Of a stretch of 64,000 bases of DNA, positions 41,714-50,201 are shown piece after piece. The stretch spans positions 6,504 through 70,503 of the forward strand of contig CAYWMD010000033.1 of the NCBI GenBank assembly GCA_964458575.1, written 5' to 3'. Numbering within the stretch: the first letter of the stretch is position 1; every line of letters starts with the position of its first letter. The translations under genes were made by a program, and so were the position numbers. This stretch comes from CAYWMD01 sp964458575. Its GTDB lineage: Bacteria; Verrucomicrobiota; Verrucomicrobiia; Limisphaerales; JADLHS01. Under the pieces are notes generated by a model that had not been told where the DNA came from, searched no databases, and saw only the letters and a list, made by a program, of their open reading frames with translations.

Positions 41714-43681
41714 ATGAAGATTTGGCCCATGAATCCGGGCTCACGCGACCACGCCGCCACAACCGCCACCGGGAGCAAAGCTCCCGTCCAGGATGATTTC
41801 GAATTGCCGGTCGCCGGCTTTACCGGCACGCCCGCCGAAATTGAACGGCAGTGGTTCGAGAAGATCTATCGCGGACGCGGCGATTCAATGCGCCAGCTCA
41901 CTTGGCGCGCAGTGCTGATGGGTTCGGCGCTGGGGGGTGTGCTTTCCCTTACCAATCTTTACATCGGATTGAAAGCGGGTTGGGGGTTTGGCGTGGCGAT
42001 TACCGCGTGCATCGTCTCTTATGCGGTCTGGACCACCTTCTTCAAACTTCGCCTCGTCCGATCGCAGATGACCGTTCTGGAAAACAACTGCATGCAATCC
42101 ACCGCCAGTTCGGCTGGCTATTCCACGGGTGGCACCCTGGTTTCGGCCTTTTCCGCTTACGTCATTCTCAACAACCATCAAATGTCCCTGCCGCTGATGC
42201 TGGCGTGGGTTTTCTTTCTGGCGGTGCTTGGTGTCACCATGGCGGTGCCCATGAAACGCCAGATGATCAACACGGAACAATTGCGTTTTCCCAGCGGGAT
42301 CGCCGCGGCAGAAACGTTGAAGGCGCTTCATTCGCACGGAAGCAAAGGTCTCCGTGCCGCTCAAGCCCTGGGCGTCGCCGGCTTGGTGGCGGCGGCGGAC
42401 AAGTTCTGGGCGGAAGGCTTGACGCTCGTCAACAAACATTGGGAAAGCCTCACGAGCACAGCCTTGATCGCGAAGTTTCAAAAGTGGGTTCTCGGCAACG
42501 AAGCCTTCACGGCCTGGAACGGACGCACCGTGATGTTTTCCTGGGATTTCATTTTCGTTGCCGCGGGTGCAATCACCGGCATGCGCGTTTGCGCCAGCAC
42601 CTTGATTGGCGGGACCCTTTGCTGGGCGGTGTTTGTTCCCATCCTTCAAAACAAGGGCATTATTACCGGGTCCGGGTTTCGCGAAGTCGTGCAGTGGACA
42701 CTGTGGGGTGGAACGGCGTGCATGGTGTCGTCCAGCCTGCTGAGTTTCGCGCTGCAATGGCGCAGTGCCCTGCGTGCTTTCCGCAGTCTCGGCAAGATGT
42801 TTTCGCGCGGTGCTGGCCAGGCGGATGAAATGGACGCCATCGAAACCCCCATGTCGTGGTTCGCGATCGGTCAGGTCGTGTCGCTGATTGCGCTGGCCTG
42901 GCTGGCACATGATTCATTTGGGATGCCGTACTGGCAAAGCGTGCTCGCCGTTGTGCTGTCCTTCGCCCTTGCGCTCGTGGCCTGCCGGGTCACGGGCGAA
43001 ACGGATACGACACCCATCGGCGCGATGGGCAAGGTGACACAACTGACGTTCGGCGCGGTCAACCCCGGCAACGTGAACGTGAACTTGATGAGCGCCAACA
43101 TCACTGCCGGCGCAGCAGGTTCGGCGGCGGACTTGTTGACGGATCTCAAAAGCGGTTATCTGCTGGGCGCGCATCCGCGCAAACAATTCCTGGCTCAATT
43201 CGCGGGCATTTTCATAGGCACGGCGGCCACGGTCCTCACTTTCCGCGCCCTGGTGCCCGACGCCTCGGCGCTGGGCACGGACCAGTTTCCCGCGCCGGCT
43301 GCGCAAACCTGGGCCGCGGTGGCCAAGGCGCTCAGCAAGGGGCTGGAAGCACTGGAGCCGGTCAAGGTCTGGTCCATTGTCATCGGCGCGCTGGTGGGCA
43401 TTGTTTTTTCCGTGCTGCCCAGGATCTTCCCCAAGCAGGAGAAATACCTGCCGTCGGCCGCGGGATTTGGATTGGCGTGGGTGTTTCACTGGCATTACGG
43501 GCTGCTGTTTTTTATTGGCGCGACGATCGCGTGGTTGTTTCAGCGCAACAGACCCAAGCTGGCGGAGGAATTCACCTTTCCCGTGGCGTCCGGGATCATT
43601 GCCGGCGGTTCGTTGATGGGCGTGTTGCTCGTGTTCTGGGAAAACGGCGCGGCGATGCTGCGGCAAGTCTTCGGGCATTGA
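41714..43681 (+). CDS. OPT-family oligopeptide transporter
   Basis: 655 residues with ~15 hydrophobic segments. Family landmarks: 'FTGTPAEIERQWFEKIYRGR', 'WRAVLMGSALGGVLSLTNLY', 'ENNCMQSTASSAGYSTGGTL', 'QLRFPSGIAAAETLKALHSH' and 'DTTPIGAMGKVTQLTFGAVN'. Bacterial OPT members import oligopeptides or metal-chelate conjugates. Position immediately downstream of the POT-type gene suggests one operon for peptide uptake. Confidence 0.88.
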   Translation: MKIWPMNPGSRDHAATTATGSKAPVQDDFELPVAGFTGTPAEIERQWFEKIYRGRGDSMRQLTWRAVLMGSALGGVLSLTNLYIGLKAGWGFGVAITACIVSYAVWTTFFKLRLVRSQMTVLENNCMQSTASSAGYSTGGTLVSAFSAYVILNNHQMSLPLMLAWVFFLAVLGVTMAVPMKRQMINTEQLRFPSGIAAAETLKALHSHGSKGLRAAQALGVAGLVAAADKFWAEGLTLVNKHWESLTSTALIAKFQKWVLGNEAFTAWNGRTVMFSWDFIFVAAGAITGMRVCASTLIGGTLCWAVFVPILQNKGIITGSGFREVVQWTLWGGTACMVSSSLLSFALQWRSALRAFRSLGKMFSRGAGQADEMDAIETPMSWFAIGQVVSLIALAWLAHDSFGMPYWQSVLAVVLSFALALVACRVTGETDTTPIGAMGKVTQLTFGAVNPGNVNVNLMSANITAGAAGSAADLLTDLKSGYLLGAHPRKQFLAQFAGIFIGTAATVLTFRALVPDASALGTDQFPAPAAQTWAAVAKALSKGLEALEPVKVWSIVIGALVGIVFSVLPRIFPKQEKYLPSAAGFGLAWVFHWHYGLLFFIGATIAWLFQRNRPKLAEEFTFPVASGIIAGGSLMGVLLVFWENGAAMLRQVFGH

Positions 43682-43695
43682 GGCGCGGCCGGATG

Positions 43696-45426
43696 CTATT
43701 CTCCGCGCGCCGCGGCGGCGTCACGATAGCGGTAAAAAGAGGTGACCACGCTGAAGATGATCGCCACTACGAAAGATAATCCGGCATAAAGCAGGAAGCG
43801 CCCGGAGGTGACGGATTCCACACCGCTACCATCGGTGAGGAATTTGGTGATCAGGGCTACGAGCAAATTGCCCACGGTCACGGTTAGCAGCCAAAAACTC
43901 ATGATCAGACTCTTCATTTCCGCGGCGGCCTCACGAAACGCAAACTCCAGGCCGGTCGTCGAGACCAGCACCTCCGCCGTCGTCAACACGATGTAAGGAA
44001 CGATCTGCCACGCGACGGACATTTGTGCTCCCGCCTCCAGCCGTTGCTGCAAGCCCGCCACGATGACATAGGAAACTGCCGCCAAAAACATCCCGTAGCT
44101 CATGCGGCGCAACGGGGACGCCCACTGGCGAAGGCGCGGATAAATCAGCAAGGTCAACAGGGGCACGAGAATCATGACCAAAGCCGGGTTCGCGGACTGC
44201 ATTTCCTCTGCGCCAATCTTGAACTTAACGCCCAACAGGCGTTCGCGGCTGATCACACTCACGATCACAAAAAACAAGGTCTCCGCGGCGAACAGAATCC
44301 TAACGATGGCAGCCGGCGCTCGAATACCCGCAATAAGCAAAGCCGCCGCACTGGCAAGGCATACGACAGTAATCGTCAATTCTTGTCGGTTGGCAACGGT
44401 CAACGCCAACGCGGTAATCAGCACCGCGACGCCATTGAGTCCAATGAAAAACCATCGAGCTATTATTTCTCGTCCGCGAATGGCCAAAATGGCAAGCGAC
44501 AACAGCAAGGCAGTGGTTGCGGCAAGTAATACCTTCCCACCGAGTATGAATGGGATCATTTGTCCCCCTTGCAGGACCCACGTCGAATTCGTCTGGTCAA
44601 ACAGCGACCAGAACGGCGGCACCAGGAGAAACACCCCCAGGATGGGCAACACCGACCTGGCCGCATCCACCTCACGATCCGTGAACCGGTTGCGCGCCGC
44701 GTCCCAAAATGATTTGCCCGCCTTCGGCGCCTTCAGAGCGTGCCAGAAGACCTTGAAGAAGCCCGCGCTCTTCGTCTCGCGGCTCGGTGGCACCCGAACG
44801 TAATGCTTTGTGCCCGCCCAAAAAATCACCGTGGCGATGGCCATCAGGATTCCTGGCACGCCGAACGCCCAACTGTAGCCGTGATGGTTCTTCACCCACG
44901 GCACAACGAGGAACGAGAAAAATGAGCCGAGGTTGATGCTCCAGTAAAATGCGCCGTAAGCTTTTTGCAGCAGATGCGATTGTTCCGGCTTAAACTGGTC
45001 GCCCATGAATGCTGAAACACACGGTTTGATGCCGCCCGAGCCGAACGCGATGAGGCCCAGCCCCAGGAAGAGACACCAAAGTTTGCCATCCACGCCGCTG
45101 GCGAAGTCACTGCACGCCAGCACGCCGTGGCCGGCGCAATAAAACAGGGAAACCCAGAGGATCGTGTGATAACGTCCGATCAGTTTGTCCGACAACCACG
45201 CACCGAACAGCGGCATGAAGTAGTTTGCCGATACAAATGTGTGGATGATTTCTGTGGAGCGGTCCGCCGTCTGCCCCAACCCTCCCTGCACGACTGCACC
45301 CGTGATGTAGCCGGCCAGGATGCTGCGCATCCCATAGTAGCTGAAACGTTCGCAAGCCTCGTTGCCCACGATGTAGCGCACCTGTGCCGGCCACCGGTTT
45401 ACCGCGAGATTCTCAGTGGAATTCAT
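43696..45426 (-). CDS. POT-family proton-dependent peptide transporter (DtpT-like)
   Basis: 576 residues. 'GNEACERFSYYGMRSILAGY' carries the ExxERFxYYG proton-coupling motif. 'GGIKPCVSAFMGDQF' and 'AFYWSINLGSFFSFL' are the PTR2 signatures. About 14 TM helices with a mid-length loop after TM6. It is convergent with the OPT gene (14-bp gap), making three peptide-transporter-type genes in 5.3 kb. tRNA-Leu lies upstream on the other strand. Confidence 0.9.
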   Translation of the reverse strand: MNSTENLAVNRWPAQVRYIVGNEACERFSYYGMRSILAGYITGAVVQGGLGQTADRSTEIIHTFVSANYFMPLFGAWLSDKLIGRYHTILWVSLFYCAGHGVLACSDFASGVDGKLWCLFLGLGLIAFGSGGIKPCVSAFMGDQFKPEQSHLLQKAYGAFYWSINLGSFFSFLVVPWVKNHHGYSWAFGVPGILMAIATVIFWAGTKHYVRVPPSRETKSAGFFKVFWHALKAPKAGKSFWDAARNRFTDREVDAARSVLPILGVFLLVPPFWSLFDQTNSTWVLQGGQMIPFILGGKVLLAATTALLLSLAILAIRGREIIARWFFIGLNGVAVLITALALTVANRQELTITVVCLASAAALLIAGIRAPAAIVRILFAAETLFFVIVSVISRERLLGVKFKIGAEEMQSANPALVMILVPLLTLLIYPRLRQWASPLRRMSYGMFLAAVSYVIVAGLQQRLEAGAQMSVAWQIVPYIVLTTAEVLVSTTGLEFAFREAAAEMKSLIMSFWLLTVTVGNLLVALITKFLTDGSGVESVTSGRFLLYAGLSFVVAIIFSVVTSFYRYRDAAAARGE

Positions 45427-45565
45427 GTGATAACCGGGCGTGTTCGTAGCGAAATCGGCGCTATCAAGCGAGCTTTTCTTTTCTCCACGGTCATTTGCGT
45501 GTCAAGAATTTGGCTTGCACCGCGGGCGGGTTGCGCGTATTTGAAAATGGCTGTTAGGATTGTGT

Positions 45566-45650
45566 GCCCGGGTGGCGGAATTGGCAGACGCGCTAGATTC
45601 AGGTTCTAGTGAGTAACATCGTGCAGGTTCAAGTCCTGTCCCGGGCACCA
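45566..45650 (+). tRNA. tRNA-Leu(CAG), CCA encoded
   Basis: Acceptor GCCCGGG (45566-45572) pairs with CCCGGGC (45640-45646); discriminator A, then CCA at 45648-45650. The anticodon stem CTAGA/TCTAG encloses TTCAGGT, with anticodon CAG at 45600-45602, reading CUG. A long variable arm (class II) and the T-loop GGTTCAAGTCC are present. 85 nt. Confidence 0.97.
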
Positions 45651-45676
45651 TTTCTCGGAGCGTTTCTTCAATCACC

Positions 45677-45714
45677 AAAAAATCCCATGCGCCCATTGCA
45701 GGCGCACGGGATTT
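45677..45714 (-). terminator. Intrinsic terminator of the 45741 Hsp20 gene (possibly bidirectional)
   Basis: AAATCCC-A-TGCGCC, loop CATTGCA, GGCGCA-C-GGGATTT: 13 paired positions with one mismatch. On the minus strand it is followed by a T-tract (AAAAAA at 45677-45682 on the plus strand). It may also stop tRNA-Leu transcription, though the plus-strand T-tract is weak. Confidence 0.75.
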
Positions 45715-45740
45715 GTCTCTGACCAACGATGAACGATCCG

Positions 45741-46121
45741 TTAATCGCTCACCGTAATTCTCCGGGGTTTGACTTCCTCCGACTTCGGCAGGGTCAGGGT
45801 CAACACACCTTGGTTCATTTTTGCGTTGATTTTGCTGGTATCAATCGCCGGGTCCAGCTCGAAGACCCGCCGGAAATCCGCGGCGGCGCGCTCGCGAAAT
45901 AGCGGTTCACCGGTGGCCGTTTCCGTCGATCGCCGGCCAATGATGGAAATCTCGTTGCCGGCCACAGTAATTTCCAAGCCGTCCTTGTTCACCCCGGGCA
46001 TTTCAGCTTCCAGCACGTAACCATCCTGGGTTTCAAAAATGTTCACCTCAGGCGAAACGAAAGTTTCGGTCTGCGCCCGCTCGGTGGGTTTGGGGGATTC
46101 TTTTTGCAGTGTCGCTTTCAT
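45741..46121 (-). CDS. Small heat-shock protein (Hsp20/alpha-crystallin)
   Basis: 126 residues. The alpha-crystallin domain (about 25-115) has 'PEVNIFETQDGYVLEAEMPG', 'DGLEITVAGNEISIIGRR' and the 'GVLTLTLPKSE' strand. The C-terminal anchor is I-T-V, an atypical I-x-V form. It lacks a long N-terminal arm. ATP-independent holdase in the cytoplasm. It is second in a tandem pair with the gene at 46197, across a 75-bp gap that carries an 11-bp perfect hairpin. Confidence 0.93.
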   Translation of the reverse strand: MKATLQKESPKPTERAQTETFVSPEVNIFETQDGYVLEAEMPGVNKDGLEITVAGNEISIIGRRSTETATGEPLFRERAAADFRRVFELDPAIDTSKINAKMNQGVLTLTLPKSEEVKPRRITVSD

Positions 46122-46153
46122 GGGATTGTTTTGTTCGGTTTTGGTTGATTCTC

Positions 46154-46181
46154 CCTCCGGCGGGTTGAAGCCCGCCGGAGG
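46154..46181. repeat. Perfect 11-bp hairpin between the two hsp20 genes
   Basis: CCTCCGGCGGG, TTGAAG loop, CCCGCCGGAGG. There is no T-tract on either side, so it is more likely an mRNA stability/processing element or another dispersed repeat than a terminator. Confidence 0.6.
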
Positions 46182-46196
46182 CTGGTTCAGAAGTTT

Positions 46197-46664
46197 TTAG
46201 CTGACCGAAACGTCAATATGTTTCGGCTTCGCTTCCTCGGTTTTGGGCAGTGTGATGGTGAGCACACCGTCCTGGTACTGCGCCTTGACCTTGTCCGCCG
46301 CAACCAACGCGGGCAGTTTGACCGTGCGTTGGAAGCGTCCGAAGAACCGCTCGGCGCGATAGACTTCGGCATCGTTGTGTTTGGTTTCGCTCTTGCGCTC
46401 ACCCGAGATGCTCAGGCTGCCGTCGTGCAGTGAAACTTCGATGTCTTCCTTCTTCATACCGGGCAGCTCCGCCCTGACGACGAAGTTGTCCTTGTTCTCG
46501 AACACATCGAGGGCAGGCGTCCAGCCGCTCAACAAATTGGAAGTGCGGGTCAACTCGGACAGCGGCGATTCGAACAAACGGTCAATCTCATCGCGCAGGT
46601 CCGTCAACCGCCCCAAGCTCGCCCACGGTGTCAAAACAGGTCGTTGCCAACGAATCACATTCAT
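46197..46664 (-). CDS. Small heat-shock protein (Hsp20/alpha-crystallin)
   Basis: 155 residues. The N-terminal arm includes 'PWASLGRLTDLRDEIDRLFE'. The alpha-crystallin domain is at about 45-145, with 'ALDVFENKDNFVVRAELPGM', 'EDIEVSLHDGSLSISGERK', 'RFFGRFQRTVKLP' and 'GVLTITLPKTE'. A ribosome-binding AAAGGA lies ahead of the start (46664). It resembles class A/IbpA-type proteins. The tandem paralogues probably form mixed oligomers. Confidence 0.95.
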   Translation of the reverse strand: MNVIRWQRPVLTPWASLGRLTDLRDEIDRLFESPLSELTRTSNLLSGWTPALDVFENKDNFVVRAELPGMKKEDIEVSLHDGSLSISGERKSETKHNDAEVYRAERFFGRFQRTVKLPALVAADKVKAQYQDGVLTITLPKTEEAKPKHIDVSVS

Positions 46665-46880
46665 ATTCTGTCCTTTCGGTTAAGTTGTTAAACGTTCTGG
46701 CATTACTCCTAGCTGCAAAAATGCCAGAGTGCCGACTGCATCAAATAGCCCTTGTTTTCAATGATTTGCAAAAATTACGGTGATGAATCCGGTGATGCCG
46801 TTAGGGAAATCATGGCACAGTTGAAGTGTCAAGTATCGGACCGATGTGCCACCTTTGCGCGATTGCTTCAGTGAGGTGAC

Positions 46881-46916
46881 AAAAGAAAAAAGCCCCAAGC
46901 ATTGCGGCTTGAGGCT
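46881..46916 (-). terminator. Intrinsic terminator after the aldolase gene
   Basis: Minus strand: AGCCTCAAGC, CGCAAT loop, GCTTGGGGCT, then TTTTTCTTTT. It begins ~20 bp after the stop codon. Confidence 0.85.
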
Positions 46917-46936
46917 CGGTGAAGCTGGTTCAGCGT

Positions 46937-47902
46937 CTAGTCAAACGCGTGGCCGGCACAACAAAGCACGTTCTTCACCTTGTGCCGGACGAGTTCTTTG
47001 ACCTTGGTGCGCGCCGGGCCGAGGTACTTTCGCGGATCGAATTCCTTCGGGTTTTCCGAGAAGACCTTGCGGATGCCAGCCGTCATGGCCAAGCGGAGAT
47101 CGGTATCAATGTTGACCTTGGTGCAGCCAACGCGACGGGCGATTTCGATGTCCGCTTCCGGCACGCCGGCCGTGTCCGTGCCGAGTTTGCCGCCGTATTT
47201 GTTGATTTCCTCAGCCAGTTCCTTCGGCACGCTTGAAGCCCCGTGGAGGACGAGCGGATAATCACCCATGCCAGCGTCCATGAGCGCCTTCTTGATAAGT
47301 TTGAGGCGCTCCAAGTCAAGGTGCTGGGTGCCTTTGAATTTGTAAGCACCGTGGCTGTTGCCAATGGCAACGGCAAGGGAATCGCAACCGGTGGCTTTGA
47401 CGAATTTCACAGCGTCCTCCGGCACAGTATAATGGCCGCTGGCGGAGTGGGCGCCGCCTTCTTCGCCGTCATCGAACTGCGCCCCGACCAGGTGACCGAG
47501 TTCTGATTCAACCACGCAATTGTGTTTGTGGGCGTATTCCACGACTTTCTTAGTGATCTCGACATTTTTGTCGAACGGTTCGTGGCTCGCGTCAATCATC
47601 ACGCTGGTAAAGCCCTCATCAATGCAGTCCTTGCACAACTCAAACGTATCGCCGTGATCCAGATGGACCGCGATGGGGATGTTGGAGAGGCTGACGGCGG
47701 CTTCGATGAGTTTCTTGAGGTAAACCGGGTTGGCGTATTGGCGCGCGCCCTTGGAGATTTGAAGCATGACCGGCGCTTTTTCCTCCTCGCAAGCCTCAAT
47801 GATGGCTTGGAGCAGTTCCATGTTATTGACGTTAAACGCCCCCAGGGCGTATTTGCCCTTCAGCGCCTTCGCAAAGAGCTCTCGAGTATGTGTCAGTGGC
47901 AT
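46937..47902 (-). CDS. fba: Class II fructose-1,6-bisphosphate aldolase
   Basis: 321 residues. Zinc and active-site motifs: 'IPIAVHLDHGDTFELCKDCI' (His and catalytic Asp), 'VVESELGHLVG', 'AVAIGNSHGAYKF' (His ligand), 'LVLHGASSVPKELAEEIN' (His ligand, phosphate loop) and 'CTKVNIDTDLRLAMTAGIRK'. Cytoplasmic enzyme of glycolysis/gluconeogenesis cleaving fructose-1,6-bisphosphate to DHAP and G3P. Single-gene unit with a clear terminator. A GCCGAG-TTTT-CTCGGC hairpin (47928-47943) lies in its upstream region. Confidence 0.95.
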   Translation of the reverse strand: MPLTHTRELFAKALKGKYALGAFNVNNMELLQAIIEACEEEKAPVMLQISKGARQYANPVYLKKLIEAAVSLSNIPIAVHLDHGDTFELCKDCIDEGFTSVMIDASHEPFDKNVEITKKVVEYAHKHNCVVESELGHLVGAQFDDGEEGGAHSASGHYTVPEDAVKFVKATGCDSLAVAIGNSHGAYKFKGTQHLDLERLKLIKKALMDAGMGDYPLVLHGASSVPKELAEEINKYGGKLGTDTAGVPEADIEIARRVGCTKVNIDTDLRLAMTAGIRKVFSENPKEFDPRKYLGPARTKVKELVRHKVKNVLCCAGHAFD

Positions 47903-48102
47903 AATCTTTCCGTTTCAGTATGTTCCCGCCGAGTTTTCTCGGCAGTGCCAATAATAAGATTGGCTGGCGGAAAAGGAAATAAAATTTCCGGATGCCTTCT
48001 TAAACACATGCACGCGAACACCATTCCGATTCATTCCCAAAGCGCACCCCGCCACCGAACTGCTTGCGCTTGTGGCGCGAAAAAGGTTTAGTTTTCTCCG
48101 CA

Positions 48103-49056
48103 ATGCCTGCCGAAACCATGATCGAGTGTGAAAACCTGACCAAGCGCTTCGGTCATTTCACGGCGGTGGATCATGTTTCGTTTTCCGTCGGCAAAGGTTC
48201 GATTTTTGGTTTTCTCGGGCCGAACGGTTCGGGCAAGTCCACCGTGATCCGCATGCTGTGCGGGTTGCTTGAACCAAGCGCCGGGCACGGGCGCATCGCC
48301 GGGTTCGACGTGGCGCGGCAAACGGAGGAAATCAAACATCTCATCGGCTACATGTCGCAGAAGTTTTCGCTCTACGACGAACTGACCGTGCATGAGAACC
48401 TGACTTTTTACAGCCGGCTTTACGGGCTGCGCGGCGAAGCCCTGGTGAAACGGCGCGAGGAGTTGATCGCGCTCACGCATCTCGAACCGTATTTGGACCG
48501 GCGCGCAGGCCTGCTGTCCGGCGGCTGGCGGCAACGGCTGGCGATGGCGTGTTCGCTCGTGCACAAACCCAGCGTTTTGTTTCTCGACGAGCCGACGGCG
48601 GGGATTGATCCGGTGGCGCGGCGCGAGTTGTGGGATTTGCTCTTCGAGTTTTCCAGTCAGGGCATCACGCTGTTCGTCACGACCCATTACATGGACGAGG
48701 CGGAGCGCTGTTCGCATGTGGGCTACATCCACATGTCCAAGCTGGTCGTCTGTGGCGAGCCCGACGACCTGAAGCAACTTCCCATCGTGAATCCGCCGGG
48801 CACGCGGCGCATTGATGTGACGTGTGATCACGTGACGACCGGTCTGCAGGCGTTGCGACGCCTGCCCGGCATACGCACGGCGACGGTTTTTGGACAATCC
48901 ATGCATTTGTTGGTGGAAGAAGGCATGAGCGAGCAGGCCATAAGGGACGAGTTGATGCAGGTGAAGATTCCTCACGTGGACATCCGGCCCATCGCGCCGT
49001 CCCTGGAGGACGTGTTTGTGGCACTGACAAACCACAACAACGGGGAGGGAAAATGA
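48103..49056 (+). CDS. ABC-2 exporter ATP-binding subunit
   Basis: 317 residues from ATG 48103 (an alternative is 48118). Walker A 'GFLGPNGSGKSTVIRML', Q-loop 'YMSQKFSLYDELT', signature 'LLSGGWRQRLAMACSLVH', Walker B 'VLFLDEPTAGIDP', H-loop 'FVTTHYMDEAERC', plus a C-terminal DUF4162-like region. Similar to YbhF/CcmA-type drug or lipid exporters. It is translationally coupled (ATGA) to its permease. Confidence 0.9.
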   Translation: MPAETMIECENLTKRFGHFTAVDHVSFSVGKGSIFGFLGPNGSGKSTVIRMLCGLLEPSAGHGRIAGFDVARQTEEIKHLIGYMSQKFSLYDELTVHENLTFYSRLYGLRGEALVKRREELIALTHLEPYLDRRAGLLSGGWRQRLAMACSLVHKPSVLFLDEPTAGIDPVARRELWDLLFEFSSQGITLFVTTHYMDEAERCSHVGYIHMSKLVVCGEPDDLKQLPIVNPPGTRRIDVTCDHVTTGLQALRRLPGIRTATVFGQSMHLLVEEGMSEQAIRDELMQVKIPHVDIRPIAPSLEDVFVALTNHNNGEGK

Positions 49057-50174
49057 AAACACCCTTTCGCGGCTTCAGCGCCATTCTTTACAAGGAATTC
49101 CTCGTCGTTTTGCGTGATCCATTGACGTTGTTTTTCATGCTGTTCCCGCCGGTGGTGGAAATGATTGCCTTTGGCTACGCGCTGGACACGGACGTGAAAC
49201 ACATGGCCACGCTCGTGCTCGACGAAGCGCGCACGAAAGAAAGCCGTGAACTCGTGAAACAATTCGAGAACACGCAAACCTTCAAAGTGGTGGGTGAAGT
49301 GCAGAGTGTCACGGAACTGGCGGAAGCGATCCGGCGCGGCGAAGCTTATGTGGGCATACAGATTCCGCCAAACTTCACGCGCGACCTGCGGGCGGGAAGG
49401 ACCGCAAGAATTCAGGTGTTGATAGACGGCTCGAATTCGAACATCGCGTCCTCCGCCTTAAACACGTCACTCAACATCGGTTTCCGAACCGGATTGCTGA
49501 CGCTCTCGGAGCGAATCGGCCTGCGCGAACTGCCGGTCGAGGTTCGCCCGCAGATCCTTTACAACCCCGAGATGCGCAGTCCGAATTTCTTTGTGCCGGG
49601 CGTGATCGGGATCGTGCTGCAAATCGCGACGGTGTTCGCCACCGCCATGTCGCTCGTGCGGGAACGCGAGCGCGGGACGCTGGAGCAACTGCTCGTCAGC
49701 CCGTTGTCACGCTGGGGGTTGATGCTGGGCAAGTTGGTGCCCTATCTGATCATCGGGATGGTGATGGCGGGTGGGTTGTTCGCCGTGATGCGCTGGCTGT
49801 TCAACGTCCCGATCGCGGGCGACCTCGGCGCGCTCGCGGCCGCGACCTTCTTCTATGTTTTCACGTTGTTGAGCCTGGGGCTGCTCATCTCCACGCGGGC
49901 GACGAACCAGATCCAGGCATTGCAAATGACCATGATCACCATTCTGCCATCGGTGTTTTTCTCCGGGTTCATTTTCCCGCGGGAGACAATGCCGCAGATC
50001 TTTTACGTGATCAGCACCGTGCTGCCGGCGACGTATTATATCGAATTGGAGCGCGCACTGGTATTGCGCGGCGCGGTGCTCGGCGATTTCTGGTTTAACC
50101 TGGTAATCTTGGCGGCCATGGGCGCCTTTCTCTTCAGCCTGTGCGCATTGCGGTTCAAACGAAAGATCGCGTAG
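49053..50174 (+). CDS. ABC-2 type permease (YhhJ/YbhR-like)
   Basis: 373 residues. TM1 is at about 23-45. A large extracytoplasmic domain follows (about 46-175), with 'ELAEAIRRGEAYVGIQIPPN' and 'IQVLIDGSNSNIASSALN'. Five C-terminal TM helices include 'FFVPGVIGIVLQIATVFATA', 'RERERGTLEQLLVSPLSRWG' and 'PSVFFSGFIFPRETMPQIFY', the classic ABC-2 signature region. It pairs with the ATPase at 48103. The substrate is unknown. Confidence 0.9.
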   Translation: MKTPFRGFSAILYKEFLVVLRDPLTLFFMLFPPVVEMIAFGYALDTDVKHMATLVLDEARTKESRELVKQFENTQTFKVVGEVQSVTELAEAIRRGEAYVGIQIPPNFTRDLRAGRTARIQVLIDGSNSNIASSALNTSLNIGFRTGLLTLSERIGLRELPVEVRPQILYNPEMRSPNFFVPGVIGIVLQIATVFATAMSLVRERERGTLEQLLVSPLSRWGLMLGKLVPYLIIGMVMAGGLFAVMRWLFNVPIAGDLGALAAATFFYVFTLLSLGLLISTRATNQIQALQMTMITILPSVFFSGFIFPRETMPQIFYVISTVLPATYYIELERALVLRGAVLGDFWFNLVILAAMGAFLFSLCALRFKRKIA

Positions 50175-50201
50175 GTCGCGAAATTCATTTCAAACTCGGA
50201 T

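Noticed and set aside
46665..46760. Sigma-54- or CIRCE-like control of the hsp20 pair (TGGCATTTTTGC and a CTGGCATT/AATGCCAG inverted repeat)
   Set aside because: The GG to GC spacing is 7 instead of 10 bp, and the inverted repeat does not match TTAGCACTC-N9-GAGTGCTAA. The 8-bp inverted repeat may still matter but supports no named element.
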